This document shows, in pieces, positions 33,586 through 44,129 of a stretch of DNA of 64,000 nt. The DNA is taken from contig BCIO01000001.1 in assembly GCA_001599975.1 (NCBI GenBank), forward strand, positions 3,841,631-3,905,630. Direction: 5' to 3'. Made by a program: the position numbers and the translations under genes. Every line of letters begins with the position of its first letter. Position 1 is the first letter of the stretch. The stretch comes from Cystobasidiopsis lactophilus (taxonomy: Eukaryota; Basidiomycota; Agaricostilbomycetes; Agaricostilbales; Chionosphaeraceae). The notes beneath the pieces were generated by a model. The model had not been told where the DNA came from. It was given only the letters and a program-made list of their open reading frames with translations, and made no database searches.

Positions 33586-35217
33586 ATGGCCTCGTGAGTT
33601 TGCCACTTGCTACCCTAGACTTGCCAGCGTCTTATGAGGATGGACCACTCACAGGCCGTTCACGTTTGGCACGCCGACGCCAGCTGCGAGCACGTCAAGC
33701 TCGCTCTTTGGGACGCCAGCGCCCGCAGGAAGCCTCTTCGGCGCCGCTGCTCCTGCCACGCCCTTCTCATTTGGGTGCGTCTGCCATTGCCACACTGATA
33801 GTCCGACTAGACTTACTGACGTGAGCGGCCACAGAACGCCAGCGCCGGCCCAGCAGCAACAAACCTCCTCCCTCTTTGGCGGTTTTGGCACGCCCTCGAC
33901 CTCGACGCCAGCGCCTTCCACTGGCCTGTTCGGTCAGCCAGCGTCCAGCGCGGCGCCAACAGGCGGCCTCTTCTCCTCCGCGCCCGCTCCGACAACAGGC
34001 CTGTTTGGCCAGCAGCAGCAGCCGCAACAACAGCAGAGCACCGGCTTGTTCGGCTCTTTTGGCCAGCAACCAGCGCAACAGCAGCAGCCCGCACCTTCCA
34101 CTGGCCTCTTTGGCTCTCAGCCCGCGCCGTCCACCGGCCTGTTCGGCTCTCTTGGCCAGCCGCAACAGCAGCAGCCTGCCGCTGGCTCCTCGCTGTTCTC
34201 CGGTTTTGGCTCCCAACAGCCACAACAGCAGCAGCAACAGCAACAACAACAGAATGTGCTCGGCCACTCACAGCCGGCGCTCAGCAAGACGACCAAGTTT
34301 GAAGACCTGCCAGAAAATGAGCGCAAGCAACTGCAGGAGATAGAGTGCGTTTCTTGGCCGTCTCCTTATCCTTTGGCAGGATCAAATCCCAGCGTCTTGC
34401 GCACAGAAACTTCATCGCCGGTCGGAAAGCGTTGGCGGAAGACCTCAAGGCGCGAGAGACGGGCACCACCATCAACAAGACGGCCAACTTGCTCAGGGAC
34501 ATCAACGCCGTGCGGATGCCTTCTCCCTCTATCCTTTTGTAGGATTCCGAGTGATCTTGTATCGCCACAGGAATACCGCGGCCTGGTTTCGGTGCTGGAC
34601 CAAGTTGCTCGGTCGGCGGCGCAGCTCAAGCAGCGCTCTTTACTCGACCTCAGCGACGTGGCTCGCGTCATCAAGATCGTGGACAATTTCAAAGGCCAGC
34701 AATCCACTGCCGACGTCGAAAGCTACAACAAGGGCGGCGTGGACCCCAACTTTCCTTTCAAGTGCGTTTGTCGCCCTACGCTTTCAACTTTCCTTGTTTG
34801 ATGGGAAAGGTCGAACATTGCGCAGATTCTTCAAGCGCAAGACGGACGAGATGGCAGACCGCCTCAAGCTTTACCAGACCACCATCGAGGAGCTCCAAGG
34901 CCAGCTGTTCGACAGTGAGACGGACCAGGTCAAAGGTGCGTTGCGCTCGGTGGCCAACTTTTCTCATTCTCTCAAAAGTCTTTGTTGTCTCAACCGCTTT
35001 CGACCAAACAGCGATCCTGCCCACCCTCCAAGCCCAGCACGCTTTGGCCTTGTCACTCGCCGCCAAGATCGCCGCTTTGCACGAGAACATCGCCGAGCTC
35101 CGGGCCGTCTACACCACGCTCTACCGGCGCAAGACAGGCCTACGGGACCCCTTCATCGAAGCAGACATGTTCAAAGACGAAGGGGCCCATCGCTCCGTCA
35201 ACGCCTTGCGGATATGA
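33586..35217 (+). CDS. NUP57: FG nucleoporin Nup57/Nup54
   Basis: Central-channel nucleoporin of the Nup62 complex. Exon 1 is only eight coding bases (ATGGCCTC). Then come GLFG/FG repeats (FTFGTPTPAA, SLFGTPAPAGSLFG, STGLFGSFGQQP and others) with Gln tracts, over about 170 residues. The coiled-coil half follows: KFEDLPENERKQLQEIENFI, NTIINKTA-like helices, YRGLVSVLDQVARSAAQLKQ, DVARVIKIVDNFKGQQ, and RKTDEMADRLKLYQTTIEEL. It ends HRSVNALRI. Five of its introns open with GTGCG (33775, 34345 and three more downstream), and every resulting junction restores the family sequence. Confidence 0.93.
34214..34252 (+). repeat. CAG/CAA tract coding polyglutamine in NUP57
   Basis: Mixed CAG and CAA codons give a run of about ten glutamines between the FG region and the coiled-coil half. 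Mixed codons make it more stable than a pure repeat. It is a usual feature of fungal FG nucleoporins. Confidence 0.8.
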
Positions 35218-35538
35218 AATTGATTTCGGAGCACACATGCACTCTTGGATGCGCAACGTCGGCTCGCTTTTCAATCATTAAATGCAAGCCTGTCTTTTGG
35301 ATTTCAAACCCTCTGAAGGACGGCCGCGGGACTACAACAAGCCAAATGAAGATTTTAGAGGATTGATTTTACGTGCGTGCGATCCAGGATTCGGGGAACC
35401 CCTCTTGCTGCTTTTTTGGACATGTTTAACGTGCGAATATGGTTTATGCTGGGAGAGAGAAAAGGTGGAAGGGTCTACAGATAGACGGAGGTGCGTCTTC
35501 TAATAACTTTGGCGAGATCGACATTTCTGTGGCGGTGG
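35218..35538. other. Convergent intergenic region
   Basis: Shared 3' region of NUP57 and the PAPS reductase gene, about 320 bases. It contains A/T-rich stretches suited to 3' ends. I see no gene or RNA fold. Confidence 0.5.
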
Positions 35539-36595
35539 CTACGCTTGGGTGGGCTCGACATCGATGGCGGTGGCCTTGTCCCTGGCAGCATCGCGCTCGG
35601 CTTGCTCCTTCTCGCGCTGCTTTTTCGCAAAGGCCATCTTCATCTTGAAGACTGTACGAATTGGCCACATCAGCATCTGGCTCGGACATCAACCAGAGGA
35701 AGAAGAATTGGGACTGACAGTCTTTGTGCAAGCCGCACTCGGTCTTCTCCTGCCTGCCTGACCACCTGCCCGCCCGCTCGGCCGCGTCGAGGCCAATGTC
35801 CTTTGCCAAGGCGCCCGAGGCTTGCTTAGTGCTGTGCCAATCGCCGATGCTGGTGTAGCCTTGGTCGAGTAAGGCGTTGTAAGGCACCTTGTTGGCATCG
35901 ATGTACGCCTTGACTTGGCTGAACGTCCAGTTGGCCAAAGGGTTGATCTTAATGACCAAGCCGCTCGAGTCCTTCTCGACAATCTTCATCGAGGCCCGCT
36001 CGCTGCCTTGCGACCGACGACGACCAGTCAAGACGGCGCCCACGTTGAGGTTGGCGTATGCTCGTTGTGCTGGCTCAGCCTGTTCATGATCAAAGACAAA
36101 GGTCAGAACCTGCCGCCACCACCGCACAAAACAAGCGAGAAAACGAACCTTAACAAGATAATCGTAGGTCTCCTCGTCATTCAGCCACAACTCTTGGCCG
36201 TACATCTCTTCAAATGCCTTCCGGGTCTGGACGCTCGGCGGGGTGTAAACGTGAAGGTCGACGCCATACTTGCGCGCAACTTGGTCGGCTAGCGAAAGCG
36301 TCTCCGGAAAGTGGTACAGCGTGTCGATGAAGATCAACGGCACCGTGTGGCGAGGAGGTTCGCCAGGCAGAGCATGCCGCTCAAAAATTTTGGAGAGCAT
36401 GTCGGTGGCCGCCAGACCGGTCAGGCCGAACGCTGTCGTCTGGAACAGGTCCGGGACGTTCAAGACCGCCCATTCCAGGATCTCGAGGGGCTCTGCGTTG
36501 GCGAGAACGGCGTTGGCGTGGTCGATCTCGATGTCGTTAAGGACGGGACGGGCAGAGGTCGAAGCGACTGGTTGCTCTTGGAAGACGGCGTCCAT
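35539..36595 (-). CDS. MET16: Phosphoadenosine phosphosulfate (PAPS) reductase
   Basis: Reduces PAPS to sulfite with thioredoxin in sulfate assimilation. Starts MDAVFQEQPVASTSARPV. The nucleotide-binding fold shows QTTAFGLTGLAATDMLSK, PLIFIDTLYHFPETLSLADQ and VGAVLTGRRRSQGSERASMK. The central part holds INPLANWTFSQVKAYIDANK, then NALLDQGYTSIGDWHSTK. The catalytic cysteine is in the signature EKTECGLH. After that an intron leads to a basic tail (FKMKMAFAKKQREKEQAERD) ending in DVEPTQA. The signature and lack of extra CC pairs fit the fungal PAPS form rather than APS reductases. A CACGTG site lies about 165 bp upstream. Confidence 0.95.
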
Positions 36596-36965
36596 CGCTT
36601 TGATTGATCCTGGCTCAAGGCAGAGGTCCAAAGAGTTGGTGGGAGGAAAAAGAGGTCTGTACGACCTTTTTATACGAGGTTGCTGACTGAAAAGTGTTGC
36701 TGATTGAGCAGCGAGCGCGAAAAAATTTCGTGCACACCATCGAATTTCGCCATGGTCACGTGTTCCGGGTCGCGTCCGCCACTCACTTTATTTTGTTCGG
36801 CATAAATTAAGCGTCGCCTCCTAGCGGCAGCCCGCCGCCTAGGCCCGTCTGGTGCAGGCTCCCGCCAACAGGCCACCGTGGCTGTGGCTATGCCGCTGTG
36901 GTTGCCATCGCCCATCATAGGATTATTTATTGCAGCCACACGCCTTCTGTTAACAATACAGCTAC
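36596..36965. promoter_or_regulatory. Upstream region of PAPS reductase
   Basis: Region of 370 bases next to the PAPS reductase start. Besides the E-box it contains GC-rich, partly self-complementary sequence near 36815-36850 (CGCCTCCTAGCGGCAGCCC, then CCGCCTAGGC). I see no gene in it. Confidence 0.4.
36757..36763 (-). promoter_or_regulatory. Cbf1/Met4-type E-box (TCACGTG) upstream of PAPS reductase
   Basis: TCACGTG on the + strand lies 162-168 bases upstream of the PAPS reductase start. In budding yeast the same motif recruits Cbf1-Met4-Met28 to sulfur genes including MET16 (established there). A CTGTGGC core resembling a Met31/32 site lies further up at 36882-36888. CACGTG also occurs inside coding regions of this window, so chance cannot be excluded. 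Confidence 0.45.
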
Positions 36966-37130
36966 ATGAACGAGGGCGGCAAGACGTCGAACGTCATGGA
37001 TGATGAGGCCCCATCGCGATCCACCTCCAGTTTCGTCACAACTACCACTGCAGTGGGTAAACAAGCAAGCGAGCGTAAGGTGAAATGGCTAGAAAGGAGA
37101 GTGGAGAGGGAGCCGACGCACGCTACCTAA
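36966..37130 (+). CDS. Possible small protein (54 aa), unknown
   Basis: An ATG-to-TAA frame begins MNEGGKTSNVMDDEAPSRST and ends with a charged helix-like stretch ([20 protein letters not shown]). It overlaps the stop codon of the converging glutaryl-CoA dehydrogenase gene by three bases. The clean start and helical, charged end are suggestive. The short length and missing family mean it may be chance, or the first exon of something else. Confidence 0.25.
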   Translation: MNEGGKTSNVMDDEAPSRSTSSFVTTTTAVGKQASERKVKWLERRVEREPTHAT

Positions 37131-38836
37131 TCTCTGACCACAGCCTCGAAGGCGGAAATGCCAGTCAAAGCCTTGCCCAGGATGAGACGGTGGACATCCC
37201 GCGTTCCCTGTTCGAAAGCAAGCCATCAGTATCGTCTGTTGATCTTGATAAAGTCGCAAGCGCACCTCGTAGGCTGTTGAAGCAAAAATTAGTCAGCTTG
37301 TTTTGCTCTGCAGGGACGACGGTAGCAGCGCTCACTGTTAGCAATCTGCAAGTTTTGCACGTGTCGCGCAACGCCGTACTCCAGAATGGTCGCATTGCCA
37401 CCAAAGCAGTCTTGCAGGACGCGGGCGTGGTGAAGCGCCTTGCCCGCGTTGTTGCCCTTGAGCAGGCTGATCATCTCAGCTGTACCAAAGCTCAGTAGCG
37501 GAACTGCACACGCCCCTTATAAGGTGGACAACATACGCGCAAACATGCCGGCATCCTTGAGCCTGCCAAGCTGGATTGCTGCGGTGAGGCCCAGAACAGC
37601 TTCGGTGTGCGCATCGGCCAGCTTCTGCTGGATGAGCTGAAACGAGGCCAGTGGGACCTTGAACTGCCTCCGGTTGAGAGTGTAGTCCAGAGTGCGCTCG
37701 ATGCAGTCCTCGAGGGCGCCAATGACGCCGAAGCTGATGCCAAAGCGGGCGTTGTTGAGGCAGCCGAATGGCCCCTTCAGTCCCTCGACGCCCTCCAACA
37801 GGTTTTCTCTCGGCACTCGCACGTCCTCCATGGCCACAGAGCCGGTGGTGCTTGCGCGCAATCCCATCTTGTTCTTGATTTGGGGCGCGCTGAGGCCCTT
37901 CATGCCCTTCTCCAAGATAAAACCGCGGACTTTGCCATCCCACTTGCACTTGGCCCAGATGATGAAAATGTCGGCAATGGGGCTGTGCGTGATCCAAGTC
38001 TTCTCACCGTTTAAGATGAAGCCGCCATCGGGAGCCTCGACGGCATTGGTCAGCATGTTGGCAGGGTCTGAGCCGATCGATGGCTCTGTTTCGCATGGTT
38101 GTCAGTATTAGAGTGCAAATGCAAGGCAATAGCCTACCCGTAAGACCAAAGCAGCCGAGCTTTTCGCCAGTCGCCAAAAGAGGCAAGTACTTTTCTTTCT
38201 GGGCCGCAGAACCTGCGTGCGTGTCGCGTTCGAGAAGGGAATATTATCCGAAGGAGGATGAAGCGTACCGTAGGCGAAAATAGGGTACATTACGAGGGAG
38301 GACTGCACCGACAAAGCGGAGCGGTATCCCGAGTCGATTCTGGTGAACGCTCAGCAGAGCACGGTCCTTTGAAATGGTGGACCTACCTCTCAACTTCACG
38401 CGCGATGAGGCCATAAGCGACGGAGCTGACTCCCGAGCACCCATACCCTTCGATTGTCGCTCCTAGAAACCCGAGCTTGCCCATCTGGCGCATGAGAGCA
38501 GGATCGAAGTCTGCCAAAGGATTTTGTGGTTAGGTCTTGACTGATAAGTCGATCACTGATGAACTCACGCTCGTTGATCCAGCCCTCGTCAACTCGAGGC
38601 GCGAGCTCCGCCTTCGAATACTCCTGGGCGGTTTGCCTGGGAATAACCTCGGTCAAATGGGCCCGATCATGAGTGCTGTAAGCTCACTTGACAGCGAGCT
38701 CTTCCTCTGTGAGCAGAGTGTCTTCGAGGCGAAGCGCATCTTGATATTTGTAGGGCACCATTTTAGAGATGGCGGCTTGGGCAGGCGCTGTGCTCGCGAA
38801 GCCTCGCTGAGCGGTCCTTTGTAAAGATCTTAACAT
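37127..38836 (-). CDS. Glutaryl-CoA dehydrogenase, mitochondrial
   Basis: FAD acyl-CoA dehydrogenase that oxidises and decarboxylates glutaryl-CoA to crotonyl-CoA in lysine and tryptophan breakdown. The mitochondrial presequence [20 protein letters not shown] comes first. Then [80 protein letters not shown], and [20 protein letters not shown] with the substrate-binding Arg region. The C-terminal [20 protein letters not shown] contains the catalytic base Glu. That motif is spelled only if an 8-nt exon (37266-37273) is included between introns 37274-37334 and 37208-37265. Ends [10 protein letters not shown]. Confidence 0.94.
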
Positions 38837-39038
38837 CGTTATTATTAAGTGAAGCTTTGAGTTCGTCGAAGCCGGAAGAGAGGGGCTGCACTGCACGCGG
38901 AGAAGCGGTGGCTCAAGCCACCGCCAGTTTTCAATTCACGGTCCCGATCAGGCGACCCAAGGCGCATCTCGAAAGCGCGAGACGGAAAGTTCTAGCTGCC
39001 ATTATTGACTCAAAGAGAAGTACTATGCTTGTTGACGA

Positions 39039-40404
39039 TCAAGCGAGAAGCCACAGCAAGAAAGATCCGAAAGCGCCGGCCAGCAGCGTGCTGCCCAGCC
39101 TTTCCGCGCCACTGGACTGGGATGTTTGAGCGGCGTCGGGGCCAGAGCTAGTCGGCGTGAATTGCGGCAAGGTCATTGAGCTGGTCCAGAGACGGCATGA
39201 GTTGGTGCCAAGGACCCAAAGGCGGCCAACTCACTCGACACTCGAAGTGGCGGCTATGGACACGGTAGCCGGAGACGAGTCGTTCGAAGTAGTGAAGCTG
39301 TTAAGATATAAGGGCTTGAGCACAAAAAATTGAGGAACGACAACCCACTAGATGCCAGCCAAGATTGGCCCGAGTCCCGAACTCGAATAGTAGGACGAAA
39401 AGTCAAATCGGCCGACAGGCATACCAGCTGCAAAAGAGGACAGTTAATCTTGAGCACTTAAAGCAATATCGAAAGGAAGCCTCACGCGTGCTCAGGTTAC
39501 CTGAGGGCACAAAGCCAGCGGGCTCTTGAATGAGGAGAAACGTGTAGCGATGGGGCCCACTGCCAGCAGGCTAATACAATCCTTTAGTAGTCCCCAAGTC
39601 TGAAGGGCAGAAGATCGCCGTACCGGAGCAGGGCCAGCCTGTGCATTCTATGTTAGTCTGGCCTCTGGCACACAAACCTGCGAAAGTCCCACATAAGAGG
39701 TGATGGGCTCGGTGGTGGGTGCCACTAAAGTAATCGTGTGGTCACTGTTGTTGCCATATCCCCATCCGTGGGCGAGATAATGCCTGACTTGGCCGCCGGA
39801 TTGATCGGCTCCAGGTGCGAAGGCGCTGTCGTTCGCTCGATTGGTCAGGAAGATATCATCACACAGAACAGTGGACGCACTCGATTACTGCAATAGTGAA
39901 GTTGACATGAGGTGCCGAGGTAACATTGTAAAAACCGGACGTCGAGTCGGCTTCAGCTGCTGCCGTGCCTGGTGGAGATACCGCTTTGAGCGAGAGACCC
40001 TGCCTGTAATTGCAATTTGAAAAGCCCACCTTTGATTTTGAACGTTGGTTGCTGCTGCACATCCGATGTTTGAACAGCCACTCCATTCATGAGACCCAAG
40101 ACGGCCGTTTCGGTGTAATTGACGATGAAAGTGCCAGTCTAAATAGATGACCGTCATTTTGGAATCTGTAGTCTTGACCTTCTTAACTCACAGGATTGAA
40201 GTCAGCCAATGCTGGGACATCAGCCGACAAGAGTGAATTTTTGAACTGCTCGCGAACGACTGCAACAGCCAGAGGTGACGCGGGATGGGCCTTCACCAAA
40301 AAAGGTCAGATCCTAATACTCTTTGCAGGGCAAAGAGCGCGCACAGCAACACCGTGGAGGAGCAGGCCACCCAAAGACAAACTGGTCAAGACAGAAGACA
40401 GCAT
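39039..40404 (-). CDS. Secreted GPI-anchored PEBP-like protein
   Basis: Signal peptide MLSSVLTSLSLGGLLLHGVA is followed by AHPASPLAVAVVREQF across an intron (GTGCGC donor). The body shows PEBP (phosphatidylethanolamine-binding) features: FNPTGTFIVNYTETAVLG, VNFTIAVIE, YLAHGWGYG, TEPITSYVGPAP-like segments and GSGPHRYTFLLIQEP, then GRFDFSSYYSSSGLGPILAG. Several N-x-S/T sites fit secretion. A Ser/Thr/Gly tail leads to a hydrophobic end (STLLAGAFGSFLLWLLA), a GPI signal. About seven introns make exact junctions approximate. Cell-wall or cell-surface location is inferred; the ligand is unknown. Confidence 0.75.
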
Positions 40405-40858
40405 TTTGTGGCAGCGATTTCCAAGGCAAATTTAACGACGGCAGGGGATACCAAGAGACGTCTACGCGAAGAGTGGTCGATGGAAACGAAGAAGCAAAGA
40501 GCGAGCACATTGCGAAAAGGCCTCACCAAGGCTTGGCATTTCGGAATCGCGCTTGTTTCGCATTTATGCTGAGCACCTTCTTCCAGCGGAAGCTCTCTAA
40601 ATGCCGCGTTGAAGCATTATGAACAGGGCGGATGGAAAGCCAGAGAGTCGGGCGTGAACAGAAGGTATTTCATGACCGGTGGCGAAAGAAGGCTTTTTGG
40701 ATGTGACAGGCGCCGTGTCGGCATTGTTACATGCAAGGCTTGGTTCTATTGATCTCTATAGACACCTATGAGCATGCTGTTTTCTACAAGGAGCTATTGC
40801 CGTGGCTCTACGCCCTTAAGGACTTCATAGCGGCAGTGGCGCCGCGGAAAGCTTGCGA
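40405..40858. other. Intergenic region, no gene seen
   Basis: Between the PEBP gene start and the AAA gene stop, both leftward. It should hold the PEBP promoter. Short frames on the + strand have no recognisable content. Confidence 0.45.
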
Positions 40859-43711
40859 TCAGCGATACAGGTTGAAGCGTTCCGTATGCTTTGCGTCCTT
40901 GGCGGCATAGTCAAAGTTGCCAGGGTGCTTGAACTCGGCTTGAAAGTCCTTGTTGAACTGGAGGACATTCTGAAGGTGCACGAAATCCAGCGGGACTTTC
41001 TCGACGAAGGCGAGGGCTTGCGCTGCGCGGACAACTTGCTTGATGACGCGCCCGTTGATTTCGTATGCAGCTGAAGAAGTATATCACGAGTGAGCGTGGA
41101 AGTAAGGGGATATGGGCAGCGTACCGAGTTGCTCGAGCTCCTTCTGGGTGACGCTGCTGCCCATGGCATGGTCAGTGTCGCCATTCGTCACGACAGCTCC
41201 GTTGGGGATGGTTTTCTGTGGAAGAATTGCGCAACCGACCATCTTCAAGAAGCTCGTCCATATCTTCAAACGAGAAGGTTGGTCGAGGTCGGCGTACTTG
41301 ATGGCAATGGAGAACCGAGAGATGAAGGCTTCGTCGAACGTAGAGACACGATTTGTGGTGAGGAACAACGTTCCAGAGAAGTATTCCACTGGAGTCGGAG
41401 GGTCAACTGTTGCGCCTGCATTGTCATCCTGGACGACTTACAAAGCTTGAGGACTGAGTATAGGACGTTAGCAGCTCTTATAGGTTGGAATAAAGACATA
41501 TCAGCTTACAAATGGCCACCAAGCTGTTGCGCACCACGGCAAACTCGGACCGTGCCTCGAGAAACACGTCGGCCTCGTCGATCAAGGTCACGCAGGACCA
41601 ACGCTCACTCAATTCGAGGGTTTTCGTCAAATCTGCTTCTAGCTCCTGGGGCGTGGATCCAAGTTGGCCACTTGAGACAATGTACAGAGGGCGCTTCAGA
41701 TGCCTGATACGAGGTCAGCTCGAAAGTCCGCATCAAAAATTTGGGCTGGACTCACTCGGCAACGCTCTCTGCAGTCAAGGTCTTGCCGGTGCCGGGGTTT
41801 CCGTGTAGAACAATGATAGTAGCGGCGCCCTTCTTGGAAATGACGTCCTTGAGGAGCGCCTTTTCAGAGGCGACGTCGGCATTGGTTGCCTCCACGAGAC
41901 TTTGGATCATGCGCTTGCTCTTCTCCTCGAGAACAAGGTGGTCAAAGGCGCCTTCGTCGAACTGGATGGGCGAAAAGGAGATACGGAGCTGGCCCCACTC
42001 GCGGAGAACGAACGAGAATCCGTAATGGCAGGGTGGCAGAAGACAAAGCTCCTCTGGCAAGAGGCTTTTTGGGTCCTTGTGGATTGGAGAAGCATCTTCG
42101 TCGTCCGAGTCGACGTCGTCGCCCCGATCTTGACCAAGCTCGACGGAGCGAGCTGAGTCGCAGCTTTCGCAACTGCAGTCGCCATCAAAAGTTGGGAAAG
42201 AGTTGCCATAGGAATCGGGGCCTGTTTATAGAATTCCTTTGTCTCAATAAGAGCATGTGAGGCCTAAGAAGGGCGCAAGCAACTTGCGAAGTAGTTTGAA
42301 CATCTTGCGATCGACCATGACTCTGCCAGAGGCGGGATTTTTCCTAATCACCTTCTTTCCCATCATGTTGTAGGTTACAACGATGAGCTCGCCCTCGTAT
42401 TGAAGATAGTTGGATCCGACATAGAGGGTGTACTTTTGGCCACGCTCCGCCAATTTCGCATCGTCGTCGGCGCTCATCGGAAAGCCTGCGAGAGTGTTGA
42501 TCTTGCGCTGACCCTTGAACTTGGGGATCTCGACCGTGTGCCATCGCCTCACGTACTGAGCAATGTCCATCAGTTCGCCGGTTGGAAGATCAAGTCATAT
42601 CAAAGCTTGCCTTCGTGCCTTCCCACTCGATGAACTGGCACGACATTGCAAAGAACTTTCCCTTGACAGGGTGCTCTCGGTACTCCATGCTGCGCTGACA
42701 GGTAAGCATCCGCGACGAAGGGATGGACTAAGAACGCACGATTGCAACTCGAGGCCCTGTTGATCTCCACTGTCCTCATCGCTGGAGACGATTTTCTCGC
42801 CCTTCTGGAAGATGGCCCAAAGAAGCTTGTAAGTGATTGCGTTCGATCGTTTGAGGCGTTCCAGCTTCTGCTTCCTGTGCAAGCTCCAACTGTCAGCTCA
42901 TTAACCCCTCTGGTGCCGGCAATGACCTACGTCGGTCCATAAGCAGACTCAAGCCAGTCAAACACACTTTTCATGTGATCGACTTGCTGCTCCAGTTCTT
43001 CCAGGGTGTAGCTCTTGCGCCTCTTCTTCTTCGGGATGCCGTTGGCAGGGGCTTGGGCACCTTCTGCGGGGTCCGTGGCTTTGGCTTTGAGTGCTTTGAT
43101 CTCGGCCTCTTTGACGGCAACAGCCTCCACCAGCTCGGCCCAGTGTCGAAAGAGATGCTGCGCGTCAACGTGCGCTTTCGTATCGGCGAGCTCCTCCACC
43201 TCTTTGAGCACCTCCTTCAAGAGCAAGCGAATGGGCTCGGACAGCACGATGAACGTCGTGTCGCGGTCGTCCTCGTCCTCTTCTCCGCGGATTCGGATAT
43301 TGAAGAGCATCTGAGCTTCCCTCCTGCCAAAGTCGTTCAGTCGTGCCAACCTTCGCGATAGAATAGGTCCTACTCTAGCTCCTCCTTAGTCTTCTTCTTC
43401 TCGGGCTCCATGTCTTGCCATAAATGAGTGATGCTGGAGTAGAACTGTCGCGTCACAGCGTAGCGTTTGCCTTCAATCGGCTGTGCAGCATCTCCATCCG
43501 TGGACTTGGAGTCGTCCTCTGCTTTGGAGGGTGGCGATGGAGGTGGATCAGATGATCCATTGGCACCAAAGTTGTAAACGACATTGGGCGCTGCACCAGC
43601 GGCAGAAGAAGAGCCAGAATTGCCCGACTGCAGCAGGCTTTTGGCGAGGGCCAGGCTGCCCAAGGTCGCCAGGACAGCGAATCCGAGCTCTTGTGCCCGT
43701 TTGGAGTCCAT
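40859..43711 (-). CDS. AAA+ ATPase with N-terminal DUF7025-type region
   Basis: About 800 residues, many introns. The N-terminal segment MDSKRAQELGFAVLATLGSL includes a hydrophobic helix. A coiled coil follows (AVAVKEAEIKALKAKA, LEELEQQVDHMKSVFDWLES). Then the region known from fungal AAA proteins: ITYKLLWAIFQKGEKIVS, VEIPKFKGQRKINTLAGFPM, KYTLYVGSNYLQYEGE, FDGDCSCESCDSARSVE. The AAA core has Walker A HGNPGTGKTLTAESVAE, Walker B CVTLIDEADVFLE and the sensor region LFLTTNRVSTFDEAFISRFS. It ends AKHTERFNLYR. The substrate of this large fungal family is unknown. Start at 43711 gives the hydrophobic N-terminus; an ATG at 43813 is an alternative. Confidence 0.82.
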
Positions 43712-44129
43712 TCGAATGTCGCCGTAGCGGATGAAGTGGCAAGAGGGATGAGGAAGTTGGCAAAGTGGCCCGAGCTCAAATGACTCCCTGGCCCTCGCCT
43801 CCGAACAAGTCACCTTTCCATTGTTTACATACTGACTCGTGAATCAACTGAACGCGCTCTCTGAAGACCTCAAATCGATGAACAGCCTCGACGCGCTCGA
43901 CTGGACAGTGGACACCATTGTGAAGTTCCGAACCGCACAGGAAATTTTGCCACCCATGCAAGCAGACCGCAATCAATGGAGGTGGTCAGTTGAGTGTCAA
44001 TGTCGTAGCATCAGTTCGAGGGCTGTTCCGCAAATGGAGCAAGCGTGACATGCCCGAGCCGAGGAGGCTGCTGCTGACGAAACTGCCGATTCGAGGTCTG
44101 CACCGCGACGACGGCCTCTCACTCTCACA
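43712..44129. promoter_or_regulatory. Divergent promoter region of the AAA and MFS genes
   Basis: About 420 bases between two divergent start codons. A + strand frame at 43839-44048 is open but begins with GTG. It could encode a helical segment (NSLDALDWTVDTIVKFRTAQ) from its internal ATG, so a small gene or an upstream exon cannot be excluded. No clear motif seen. Confidence 0.4.

Noticed and set aside
12371-36595. Sulfur gene cluster: PAPS sulfotransferase and PAPS reductase in one window
   Set aside because: They are 21 kb apart with many unrelated genes between; sharing PAPS is not evidence of linkage.
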